Assembly: GCA_017893485.1 (NCBI GenBank)
Contig: CM030366.1
Span: forward strand, 53,164,565 to 53,228,564
DNA: 64,000 nt
Origin: Hemerocallis citrina
Taxonomy: Eukaryota > Streptophyta > Magnoliopsida > Asparagales > Asphodelaceae
Reading direction: 5' to 3'
Positions 12,341 to 23,100 of the stretch are shown in pieces. Below the pieces are notes generated by a model, which was not told where the DNA came from, did not search any database, and saw only the letters and a program-made list of their open reading frames with translations. The stretch's first letter is position 1, and each line of letters begins with the position of its first letter. A program made the position numbers and the translations under genes.

Positions 12341-13024
12341 GAAATGTTCCGTTGTGCACTAGGCCTCCGTGTGCACTCGTGTGCACTCAGCCTTCCCGTC
12401 TTCGTATCGATGTTCCGAACCGTTCACATTGATCTACACATCTAAATTAGTCTAAATCTGTAAAATCAAATCATTTGAAATTTATTTGCTCATCCATTGA
12501 AGTATTATAAAATTGTATGGCTTAAAATCGTTGTTTTTTAGGCTAAAATTGAAAAAACCCCCCTAAACTATCCCATATATGCAGAAAACCTCACTCACTT
12601 TTTTTTTATGCAGAAAACCATACTCAACTATTGTGCAAAAAATCACATCATGACTCCGTTAGGGTTCCGTTATACGGGTGGTTTTTCGTACCCATAGTTG
12701 AGTGTGGTTTTCTGCATTAAAAAAAATGTGAGTGAGGTTTTCTGCATTAAAAAAAAAGGTGAGTGAGGTTTTCTGCATATATAAAATAGTTTAAGGAGAG
12801 TTTTTCAATTTTAGCCTAACGGAACCCTAATGGAGTCATGATGTGGTTTTTCGCACCATAGTTGAGTGTGGTTTTCTGCATTAAAAAAAGATGAGTGAGG
12901 TTTTCTGCATATATGGTATAGTTTAAGGGAGTTTTTTCAATTTTAGTCTTGTTTTTTATACATATAGACTAATTTAGATGTGTAGATCAATGTGAACGGT
13001 TCGAATCGTCGTCTCTCTCTCTCT

Positions 13025-13027
<3 letters not shown>
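12341..13027. mobile_element. (TA)n-flanked inverted-repeat element
   Basis: The element lies between an AT run (12,324-12,340) and a long TA run (13,028-13,075). It has a perfect 37-bp inverted repeat, 12,417-12,453 against 12,966-13,002, starting GAACCGTTCACATTGATC. The segment outside the left arm (12,341-12,416) has no clear partner on the right, so its true ends are uncertain. It has no coding capacity. It resembles MITE-like elements known to sit in TA microsatellites. It contains a second element at 12,541-12,948. Confidence 0.6.
12541..12948. mobile_element. Mutator-like MITE nested in the (TA)n-flanked element
   Basis: Perfect 10-bp direct repeats TTGTTTTTTA flank it (12,531-12,540 and 12,949-12,958). 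Terminal inverted repeats of about 58 bp start GGCTAAAATTGAAAAAAC on the left and GACTAAAATTGAAAAAAC on the right (reverse-complemented). The interior has a further inverted copy of the arm near 12,720-12,822, so it looks like a partly duplicated foldback. A 9-11 bp TSD fits the Mutator superfamily. Length is 408 bp, non-coding. Confidence 0.72.

Positions 13028-13075
<48 letters not shown>
13028..13075. repeat. (TA)24 microsatellite
   Basis: A pure TA run that separates two inverted-repeat elements. Confidence 0.95.
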
Positions 13076-13078
<3 letters not shown>

Positions 13079-13752
13079 GTTGGTTCGGGTGAGAACCAAT
13101 CTTGGGGTGGGAACCTAAGGGCCTCTCCCAACCACTCATCAAATCATTTTGTAGGGCTGAGATTATGCAAGTACATAATAAGGTAATAGATCATACTGTA
13201 CAGAATTTTTTGTGTGTGTGACGGTTAAGGCAAATTTGGTCAAACTGGAGAGAGAAATAATTTATTCCCGTAAAATATGGGAGAAGATTTTGTATCCCAA
13301 ATTAATAGCAACTGCAGAATCATTCACCAATTCGTTCCTTACAGTTACTGTTTATTACAGTTGCTATTTATAATTATTACAGTTGCTGTTTAAGTGGACA
13401 GGTATTGCTGTATAATTATTTCAGTTGCTATTTATAATTATTACAGTTGCTGTTCATCCTGATGAAGATTGTGGTTCGGCTGAAAATAAAATAAAAAAGG
13501 CAATATATGTTGCGTATATAAAAAAGGCAATAAAATAAAAAAGGCAATATATAATTATTACAGTTGCTGTTCATTCCTTTTATTTCGCGGTCAACAACGC
13601 TAAATTAAAGGGATTCTCATCTTAATGCAAATATTAATTAATCTTATTGTTTAATTGAAAAAAATCTTGACCGTTAAGATTAAGCAGATGAGTGGCTGGG
13701 ATAGGCCCTTAAGATCTCACCTCAGGACATGGTTCTCACCCGAACCTAATCC
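13076..13752. mobile_element. Second (TA)n-flanked inverted-repeat element
   Basis: It lies between TA runs at 13,028-13,075 and 13,753-13,778. Terminal inverted repeats of about 66 bp (13,076-13,142 and 13,687-13,752) share GGTTCGGGTGAGAACC and a more diverged inner part ending in the ACTCATC/GATGAGT pair. The interior is AT-rich with several copies of TTACAGTTGCTGTT (13,335-13,575). It has no ORF. Together with its neighbour it suggests microsatellite-targeted insertion. Confidence 0.65.
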
Positions 13753-13778
13753 TATATATATATATATATATATATATA

Positions 13779-15564
13779 CTTTCATTTCAAGTCCTATCCA
13801 TATGATCAAAAACAAAAAACTGACGATTTTTGTATGTTTGTTTATTCATTCATATTTAGTTATCAATTGATTTTATCTTTTGCTAGAGTTGTGGAACTGA
13901 CGATTTTTGTTTGTTTATTTATTTATTCTTTCATATTTATTTATCAATTGAATTTATCTTTTGCTAGAGCCAACTCGAGATGTGGATCTGAAAATTCAGA
14001 AATTATGGTTTTTTTTCACACAGATCCCAACAAATATAGAAATTCCATATTGATCCCCAGAAAATCATTATTTCCATATTAGTCCCATGTTCAACTCTAG
14101 AAGTGATCAATCAAAGACTAAATTGCAACACCATGAAAATTCCGATACATTAAACATGCTTTCGAGAAAGAAAATCTAACTCATTCTCTGAATACGATCT
14201 TTACCTGTGTGATCTAATTTGTTCTAAACCATTATACTTGTGATATTTTCACTAAAATTGGTTCAATTGGTAAGAATGTCATAATGTTTCACCTATTTCT
14301 CAAATCAATAACTTTTGACCATTTTTGAAATCGATCCAAAAACTAATATGAAATTAGCGATTTGTGAAGAATTATAGTAAAATCTCTATATTTGTTTGGG
14401 ACCGGTGCAAAAAAAACCCAAAAAGTTATTTTTATTGCATATGAAGAATTTTGAACTCAAAACTTTTCATTATTCACTAAACGGCCGTACCACATTAAAT
14501 TATTGTACATTCAATGCATGTTTTTTGTTTGTTTGTTTGTTTGAGAACGATTGAAAATTTATTGTACATTTAATGCACATGTCTCGTTAGTTCATGTACA
14601 TATAAAAAATTGATTAATATTATGGTATTTATTTTTTTGCACATTCTTACCAAGTTAAAATAACAAACGAAATTTATCACCATTAAATAAAATGGAAAAC
14701 TAAGCTGGAAAAATTAATGATGCTCAGCAATTCTACATTGTATGCCTGAGAAGAAGGAAATTGTGTACATTTCGTCGTATGCTAAAAAAAAGTGTGTCTG
14801 TACTGTTTAGTGAAATGGTAAATGCTTTATGGGTTATGGGCTTATGTGTGCAATGAATGTGTTTACATTTATAATTTTCATGAATGCAAAATATCATTTA
14901 TTATTTAATGAAAGAAACACGGGTGTATAGAGAATTTTAATGATGTTCTCATTTAAGGTTGGCGTCATACATTCAAGATTGGCTGACCTCACATATAATG
15001 GTTTTTCCTTTTCATTAATTTTCAAATACAGTAATTGATTTCACAAATAAATTTAGATTTATAATAACTAGTATGATGCACGTGCACGAGGAGGAAGAAA
15101 AAGGACAAAAAAGAAAAAATCTAGTATCATGCACGTGCGATGCACGTGGAGGAGAATGAAAAAGGACCAAAAAAAGCACGTGCGATGCACGGGTTTGCTC
15201 ACAAACAAATTAGGGTTTGTTTGTTTACCAACCCCATCTCTTCCATTATAATAGTTATATATTATAGATAAAGATGAAAAATGTTGACTTTACAATGCTC
15301 ATGAGATAGAATTCTCCCTCACTCTTCTCAACTTATACAGACTAGAATTTAGGGGGGAAAGGAACAAAGGAAGAGGGAAAAAAAATTATGAAGGATAAAA
15401 GGTGTTACTTTCAGAAAAAATAAAAATAAGTTAATAACTATATATAATTCACTTTATTTTAGTAGTGATTTTCACATGATTTGTAAGCTTATATTGAATG
15501 TTTGTTCATATATTACCTAGAACTGTTATCTTTACAGTTATAAGTAAATCTAATTCACTATAAT
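13779..15564. other. AT-rich non-coding stretch with minor repeats
   Basis: No gene is supported here. A roughly 77-bp direct duplication, each copy starting AACTGACGATTTTTGT, lies at about 13,818-13,975. A (TTTG)n run is at 14,521-14,541. Short repeated CACGTGCGATGCACG motifs lie at about 15,075-15,195. The rest is unassigned, probably decayed transposon sequence. Confidence 0.5.
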
Positions 15565-15758
15565 CAGGGCCGGCCCTGAGTTCCCGGGGTCCTAGACGAA
15601 CTTCCGAAATAGGGCCCTTAATAACATATACATTTTTTATGCGCAATATACGTACCTATATTTACAAGGGAAGTTTAAATTTGGGGCCCCTAAAACCGCG
15701 AAATCTCCGGGAGCCTAAGGAGGCTGCCTTACCCGCCTCTAGGGTAGGGCCGGCCCTT
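15565..15758. mobile_element. hAT-like MITE
   Basis: Perfect 8-bp direct repeats ACTATAAT flank it (15,557-15,564 and 15,759-15,766), which is the hAT superfamily TSD length. The ends are CAGGGCCGGCCCTGAG on the left and AAGGGCCGGCCCTACC on the right (reverse-complemented). The core GGGCCGGCCC is itself a palindrome. The 194-bp element is non-coding. Confidence 0.8.
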
Positions 15759-15992
15759 ACTATAATATATGGTCAATCCTTTCAATATTTACAAAGGCAT
15801 TTTTTCACTAATATCTTTAATAAAGCATTTAACTAAATATTTACTCGTAATTTACACGTGCAATGTACGTCTTAATAAATATATTTTTTTTAAAGAAAAA
15901 AAATTCCGACGTAAAAACCTGAAACCTCCTTTTTATTAGTTATGTACGGAAATGCACAGATTTGTTTGTCTGCAAATGACAACTCTATCTCT

Positions 15993-16270
15993 TGTTAGGT
16001 TTTGTGATAAATTAACAATTGGAAATTAGGGTTTATCTCTAGATCTCTCTAGATCTAAGTTGCTTGAGATATTCACCCTAGGTATCAAGATTGGAATACC
16101 TAGACTGCTATCACAAGCCAGTATTTATTTCTAAATACTGGTTTGGGTACTGGGTTCTCAACCCACTCAACCCGCGTTCCGATATCCAAACAATTAGTAC
16201 GTTCAATACACGTGTTACTCATATACACATTCAATATTTATATAGAGAGAATATACCAATATATCTAACA
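15993..16270 (-). mobile_element. 3' LTR of the decayed Ty1/copia element
   Basis: It starts TGTTAG and ends CTAACA, a 6-bp inverted terminal repeat, and is 278 bp long. Next to its right end the minus strand has a purine tract (GAATATAGGAGGAGAT, 16,271-16,286), as expected of a polypurine tract before a 3' LTR. A TATA-like TATATAAATA lies inside on the minus strand. The orientation agrees with the copia pol relics at 40-43 kb. The second LTR was not found and is probably right of the window. Confidence 0.65.
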
Positions 16271-16923
16271 ATCTCCTCCTATATTCTCAATATATAAAGT
16301 ACATGATTATCTCATCAGTTCAGTATAAAACTGACTGGCTGATAGCAGTCCATAAAAAGAAAAGCATCATAAAGGTATAGTTTCATAAGAACCAATACTA
16401 TTATAAATCTGAATAGTTCAATCAAGACTAAACCAATATAATTAAATAGTTCCAAACCATATCCAATTCCGAATAGTTTATATAGACTAAACTAACTGGA
16501 ATAATCTGTCATAGTTTTAAAATCAAACAAAGCAAATATACTTCAAGAACAAAATATGAGTTTTAAGCTCATGAACACAAGAGTCATAAACTCAACAAAA
16601 GTTTTACCAAGGAAGTGACTAATTTACTCTCGAAAGAAATAAACTGACACTATATCCTTGCACACTGCTTTATGTTTACTCATCCATTTGAGCAAATCAT
16701 TATTTTTGAAATCTATGTTGACAGATTCAACTCCTCCAGCTTTGCTAGCTTATAGAAAACAAGAATATAAAAAGACACATCTCTAAGAATTCCAACGAAT
16801 TTCACAAAGCATCTAGTTCCACAAAAGAACTTAGTACAATTCATAATTAGTTTAGTAAAAATATAACGCAAGCATCACAATCAAGTATCTTTAATAAATA
16901 AAGTACATGAACTTTATAGTTTC
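16271..16923 (-). mobile_element. Copia 3' internal segment left of E1
   Basis: This AT-rich non-coding sequence lies between the copia 3' LTR and the E1 insertion point. It should have been continuous with 39,999 onward before E1 inserted. No domain remains in it. Confidence 0.5.
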
Positions 16924-17517
16924 TGTTGCCGCTAATTTCGGTGTGGGGGCAAACAGATAGAATTTGTGAGTTCTAGGAAAACCTGAATAGTAAACCTGCA
17001 TACCTGTTCCGTCGGGGTTTGATCGTCGCTCCCGCCGTACACCTGCAAAAAGTGCGAAACACCGGGGTTGTTCCCGGCGACGCACCCTCCGACGCTCAAG
17101 TCAGTAACCAGGAATGATTATGAAAGAGCGTTTAACTAGCAAAAGATTGATTACCTCTTAATGGAGATGGATGGGAGGTATTTATAGGCGTCTTAGGGAA
17201 CAGATTAGGCATGTAATTCCTGTGTATAGATAAGGAATGTAATCCCTAATCCCCAGTGAAAGGATAGATATGAATCAGGGCCGTTGATTAATATTAATCA
17301 TAAACCCTAATTCTATCATGCTGGACCGGGTTTGTTGCTGGTTGAAACCTGCACCCAGCTGAGGTGGATCCGTTTGCAGGTTATCGGATCTGTGAGAAGG
17401 AGACCCAGTACCCGCTTCAGACCCGTTTGTAGGTAAAATTGCCGTTTTACCCCTGAACTTCAGGATTCGTGCCCAATTTGGATGGTCTCGATTAAACCCC
17501 TATTTTTAGCCATATCA
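16924..17517 (-). mobile_element. E1 3' LTR
   Basis: It starts TGTTGCCGCTAATTTC and ends GCCATATCA. It aligns over its full length with 39,405-39,998. A TATA box (TATAAATA on minus) is at 17,179-17,186. The ORF of about 64 codons inside it is not a gene; a matching one exists in the other LTR. Confidence 0.9.
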
Positions 17518-17533
17518 CGAGCCCCCCACTCCT
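17518..17533 (-). other. E1 polypurine tract
   Basis: The minus strand reads GGAGTGGGGGGCTCG directly before the 3' LTR start TGATATGG. E2 has the same tract at 53,725-53,740. Confidence 0.7.
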
Positions 17534-17924
17534 AAAGGCTGAGGACAATCAGTCTTTGAGGAGTAGTTTGACTGTTTTAGTGGCTAGTGGAGTTGTATCG
17601 GAGTCCGAATGGGTGTTTTTGAATCCCGAAGTGGGTGGTAAGGTAATTCCTTCTTCTTTCTTGAAGCCATGTGGTGTATCAAGTTTTTATCTATCTTTTC
17701 GGGCTATTTACCTAATTTTGCGATGCATTAGCTAGTCGTTCGGGGGTCTTAGCCGTATATTCTAGGCAATAATTGTTCGTTATGGGGTTCAAAAATATCC
17801 CCCCAAATTTTTAATTATCTCCCAGAATTTTTAGCTAATTTTCCCGAATTTTTAGCAATTTTCGCAATTTTTAAATAAATAAAACGATTTAAATAAATAA
17901 AAATCGATTTTTAAATACCTATTT

Positions 17925-18525
17925 ATGGCGTGGCTGCATCTGGACCGTCGATCAGAGCGGAGGCGTGAATTTCTGAATGATCAGACGGCCCCTGTTCCTC
18001 GGCAGGCTTTTTTGCCATATACGAGGGTCGGTGCCTCGGCACCTCGGCTCGGAGGGCCAGCGCCTCGGCTCGGAAGGTCAGCGCTTCGACTTGGTGGGTC
18101 AGCGGTTCGGCTCGGAGGATCCGGGGTACGTGGCATCATCTGGGCCGTCCATTTCAGCGTGGATCTCCATAAAACGCTATCTTGTCGTTTAGTGGACGTG
18201 GCCAAATCTGGGCCGTCCATCATGACGAGCGCGCTTTTTCACAAGATCCAACGGCTGACATGGGTCGGTATGATTTTTTGCCATATACGAGGGTCGGTAC
18301 CTCGGCACCTCGGCTCGGAGAGCCAGCGCTTCGGCTCGATGGGTCAGTGGTTCGGCTCGAAGGATCCGAGGTACGTGATATCATCTGGGCCGTCCATTTC
18401 AGCGTGGATCCCCATAAAACGTTATCTTGTCGTTTAGTGGACGTGGCCAAATCTGGGCCGTCCATCATGACGAGCGCACTTTTTCACAAGATCCAACGGC
18501 TGATATGGGTCGGTATAATTTTTTG
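17925..18525. repeat. E1 tandem array, 245-266 bp units
   Basis: Copies of a module starting near CCATATACGAGGGTCGG at 18,015, 18,281 and 18,526 (CCGTATACG in the last). Each holds a GCTATCTTGTCGTTTAGTGG-type motif and a TCTGGGCCGTCCA segment. The ORFs of 70-170 codons across it are frame coincidences of the repeat. Confidence 0.8.
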
Positions 18526-19745
18526 CCGTATACGAGGGTCGGTACCTCGGTACCTCGGCTCGGACTCCTAGCACCGTTGGCCGAGGTGCTAAGTTGGCTG
18601 TTTTGGAGGAGGCGTTTCTTGAAGGTTCCACTCTTCCGCACCCAGTAGCTCGGCTGCTCGGCTGAGATGTTCGGTAGCTCGGCTGAGCGGGCCGATGGCA
18701 GGCAGCTCGGAAGGTACGCGTGGCTGGATCTGGGCCGTTCATCATGGCGCGCATCACGAGGATGGGGTTCAGATCACGAGAAAATGTTATCTTGTCGTTT
18801 TGTGGGCGTGGCGCGATCTGAACCGTCCATCAGATTTCGTCATGAATTTTGGAGAGATCCGACGGTGACTTCGCCTCGGGTTGATTTTTCTCCATATACG
18901 AGGGTCGGTACCTCGGTACCTCGGCTCGGACTCCCAGCGCTGTTGGCCGAGGTGCTAAGTTGAGCATTTTGGAGGCAGTGTTCCTTGAAGGTTCCACTCT
19001 TCCGCACCCAGTAGCTCGGCTGCTCGGCTAAGCTGTTCGGTAGCTCGGCTGAGCGGACCGATGGCAGGCAGCTCGGAAGGTACGCGTGGCTGGATCTGGG
19101 CCGTTCATCATGGTGTGCATCACGAGGATGGGGTTCAGATCACGAGAAAACGTTATCTTGTCGTTTTGTGGGCGTGGCGCGATCTGAACCGTCCATCAGA
19201 TTCTGTCGCGAATTTTGGAGAGATCCGACGGTGACTTCGCCTCGGGTTGATTTTTCTCCATATACGAGGGTCGGTACCTCGGTACCTCTGCTCGGACTCC
19301 TAGCGCTGTTGGCCGAGGTGCTAAGTTGAGCATTTTGGAGGCAGTGTTCCTTGAAGGTTCCACCCTTCCGCACCCAGTAGCCCGGCTGCTCGGCTGTGCT
19401 GTTCCGTAGCTCGGCTGAGCGGGCCGACGGCAGGCAGCCCAGAAGGTACGCGTGGCTGGATCTGGGCCGTTCATCATGGCGCGCATCACGAGGATGGGGT
19501 TCAGATCACGAGAAAACGTTATCTTGTCATTTTGTGGGCGTGGCGCGATCTGAACCGTCCATCAGATTCCGTCGCGAATTTTGGAGAGATCCGACGGTGA
19601 CTTCGCCTCGGGTTGATTTTTCTCCATATACGAGGGTCGGTAACTCGGCACCTCGGCTCGGAGACTCAGTGCTGTTGGCCGAGGCGCTGAGTTGGGTGTT
19701 TTGAAGGAGCGTAGTAGCTCGGTTGCTCAGCCGGGCTGTTCGATA
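18526..19745. repeat. E1 tandem array, about 364-bp units
   Basis: TATACGAGGGTCGGTACCTC recurs at roughly 18,531, 18,894, 19,258 and 19,622, giving a constant period near 364 bp over about three units. Each unit adds a segment with CTTGAAGGTTCCAC and CAGTAGC to the shorter module found on the left. It lies between the antisense promoter and the 3' LTR. Confidence 0.85.
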
Positions 19746-19892
19746 GCTCGGCTTGGCAGACCGGTGGCCGAGTCGTGGACTTAGTGTTTTGAAGAGTTTT
19801 TTGCTTCTCGTAACGTCGCAACTTTCCGCTTGTCGCTTTGGCTTCTTAGTGGGCTTTTTACGTTTCCCAAGGAGGCCCAACATTTCAGGGGT

Positions 19893-19899
19893 TATAAGT
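19893..19899 (+). promoter_or_regulatory. Putative TATA box of the E1 antisense gene
   Basis: TATAAGT, followed by TTTCACCCCC, lies 210 bp upstream of the chosen ATG at 20,103. E2 has TATAAAT followed by CTTCACCCCC 194 bp upstream of its ATG. The shared position and downstream pyrimidine-rich leader support a plus-strand promoter. Confidence 0.5.
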
Positions 19900-20102
19900 T
19901 TTCACCCCCACTCCTAAGCTCATTTCTTACTCTTTACTCTCAAGACTTCACTTTTGTTCTCTAAGTTCTCTGCTAGCAGTGACTCTCGCTCCAAGGCGGT
20001 GCTGTTAGCTGTCGCGTGGGCCAGGCGATTTCCGACGAGCGTATTCCGACCGTGAACGTCACTTCAAAGGTCAGTTTACTTAGTCTTTGCCTTTTTCTAG
20101 AG

Positions 20103-23100
20103 ATGTCAAGAGTGAACTCGGGGAGTGGGGCCTCGTCTTCGGGCGATGATGGCGCGGAGGAGAGGAGAAGGGCGGAAGCTCGGAGGAAGGGGAAGCAGGT
20201 CGTCGAACCGTCGGTTACAGAGGCGAGATGCGAGAAGAAGAGGAGGGTGGAGACCCAATCCCCCGTAGTGGCGGTGATTGTGGAGAACCCGAAGCAAGCC
20301 CCCGAGATGGGACGATATCCCTCTGTCCTGTCCGGGCATTCGGGGGTTAGGCAATACGAGGGCGACCTTTTGGAGAAAGCGATCTACGGGAAGTCGAAGA
20401 TCGTCGAGGAACCTAACCCGGCTCTTCCCACCGAAGCCGACGAGCTCATTTCGGTGTTATCCGAGAAGGATCTTCTTCGGATCAGAAAGGCCTTCGCCAT
20501 CCCTCCGGAGTATAAACTAATACTCCCCGGTCCCGGGATGCGAACGAATTCCAAGCTGCCGTCGTCGGATATGTGCATGTTCGACTTTGACTCCTTGAAT
20601 GTCGGGCTACGTTTCTCGCTGCATCCTTTCGTCCTTCAGATCCTCGACTGGTTCTGCCTCGCGCCGACCCAATTCATGCCGAACACATGGCGTCACGTGA
20701 ACGCCTTCTTGCTTCAGTGCTACCGAGCCGAAGTAGAGCCGGACCTGACGGTCTTCCGAGGGATGTATCGCATAAACCGGCAGCACAAAACGGAGCATCG
20801 GTATTATTTGGAGCCGAGGAAGGGTGTCAGGATCGTAGAGAACCCCGACTCGATTAAGGGTTGGAAATTGAGGTATTTTATAGTAAGGGGTGAGGCGATG
20901 CTGAACATTCCGACCCGGTGGAATGTGGAGGTACCGAAATTCGCCAGAGCCGACCCCGTACTGTCTGAGGCCAAGGAGGAGGTGGCGAGGAAGATCATGG
21001 CCCTTCCCCTGTTGAGTTGGAGGGAGTTGACAGAGGAGGTGCTGTTCGGGTCCGGCCTTAGCCCCATCGACCCGAGTACGCTCCTGACATCTCAATTGTT
21101 TCTGTTTTTCTTTCAAGTCTTTAGTTCGTCTCGCTAACTCGTCTCTCTCTCTGTTTTTTTTTGTCCAATGCAGAAGCAATGAAGATTGATTTTAATTCCA
21201 TGATGGCCGATAGGTCGAAATTGGCCGGGGGTAGGAAGAGGAAGAGGGCGGCCGCGACTGCCTCGTCGACTCTGCAGCCCACGGTCGCCTTGACCATCAC
21301 TCCGACCCCTCCGACTACTGAGGTGCCCTCGGAGATTGTTGTTGCCGAGGAGCCCTCGGCCCCTGCGGCCCCTGGCGTGATTGAGGGGGCCTTTGACGTC
21401 AACGCAGCACTGTCGCTTGAGGCTCCGCCGTTGACCAAAGCGGCCGAAGAAATCCTGACCGAGCAGCACAAGCAGCTTTTTGTGCCGAACTGGCGGGTGA
21501 AGAACCACGACGGGTTCCTCGGCAACTCGCAGATGTCGGTTCAGGTCGTCAAGCATTTGGCGACGCCGAAGGACAGAGCCGCGCTGAAAGCGGGGACGGT
21601 CGGGGACGACACCTATGAGGTGGCTCGGTCGCTCGTGTCGGTAAGTTTTCCTTCTGCAGATTCGTTCAAGTTTTCTGCCCGGTTTGCATATTGTCCTGAC
21701 TGTTGTTTTTGCAGACAACCTGCCACTTCGGCCACCTTCTTGAGTCGTTCGCCGAGCAGGAGAAGGAGCTGAGGGCCGCCAGCGACAAAGACAGGGCGGC
21801 AAAGGTTAGGGCAGTCAAGGAACTTGAGGCCGAGCAGAGGCGAGCCGAGGCCCTGGAAGTCCGGGTGGCCGACCTTGTTGCCGACCTGGAGAAAGCCAAG
21901 GGGCGTATCGACGCGGAGTCTGCCAAGGCTGCTAAGGCCGCCGAGGAGCTAGCTGCGGCGCTGAAGTCCTTGGCCGAAGAGAAGGCGGAGAAGGAGGCCT
22001 TGGCGACAAAGATCAGGGCCGAGGTGGAGAAGGAGGCCGAGGCCGAGGCGAAGAAGCACATGGCCGAGAACATGGAGCTGTCTTATCAGAGGGCACTCGA
22101 TCATGTCCAAGATCGGATCCCTGGCTTCGAGCGGGTCGGCTACCGACTGTGGCCAAGGTCGCCTTCAGGCGATGAGGGGGAGGAAGGCGAAGGCGACAAG
22201 GCCGAAGGTGAAGACGAGGAGGAGGAGACCGAGCCACCTGTGGTGGACGTCCAGGTCGAGGGGAGGATCGAGGGGCCGTCTGTTAATGCGCCCGTGGACG
22301 AAGCGGCGACGCAGGTGGACCCCTGATCCCCTCGTGAAATTTTTTGTAGTTTTCGTTTTGTTTTCTTCCGAGCATTGTAATGCCTTTTGCGGACTGGCCA
22401 CCGCTTTTTAATGAATGAAAAATATTTTGACTTCGAAATTTTGTCTAAGTGTTTGGTTCGGCAATATAGTACTTCAATGCTATCCCTTTCTCATTTCAGA
22501 TTGCCGAGCAGACTCTTATCACCTCGGCTGATCGGCGCCGAGCCGAGTTGTTTAAGCGATCTCGGGAGGATCGTCTCGAGGGTGAGGTTCACCTGACGAG
22601 GAAGATACTTTACAACTTGGAGATTAGGCATAGTGAGGCGTTGGCCGAACTGCACCATCTACGGATAGTCGAGGCCGAACTGTCAGCTAAGGAAGAAGAG
22701 TTGGCTCGGGTTTCGGTCGAACGAGATGACTTCGCCAGGAAGGTAGAACAGTTGCAAAGGGTGACGGTCGACAAGAGCATCGAGGTGACCCACTTGCGCC
22801 GTATTATATCCGACAGCGCCGAGTACCCTGGTTCGGCAAAGCTTCCTCGGTTTAAAGTGATAGTAAAGGATGACACATTGAAGGATCGGATCGTCGAACT
22901 GGAGGAAGAGGTTGCTCGGCTCAAGCCTCAGCCGGTGAGGGCTAACGTCCGGAGCACCTCGTGCACTCGCGAAGAGATTGAGCGAGGGATCACGTTCTAT
23001 CGAGCGGCGAGCCGGACTCCTATCGTAGGTAGGTCAGTAGCCAACGCGCAAAGTGGCGTAGCAGTGTCTTCAAGTGGTGCTTCGGTTGGAGCAACTGTCA

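Noticed and set aside
17925..18571. ORFs of 129-170 codons in the E1 left array
   Set aside because: They follow the tandem period, occur in several frames and on both strands, and have no codon signal; the DNA is a tandem array.
20045..20102. A small intron just before the antisense ATG in E1 (GTCAGTTT to TTTTTCTAG)
   Set aside because: About 40 bases is too short for a plant intron, and E2 lacks the acceptor AG.
20016..21137. Host gene for a 373-residue protein
   Set aside because: It lies between the LTRs of E1 at the same place as the homologous gene in E2, so it belongs to the retrotransposon.
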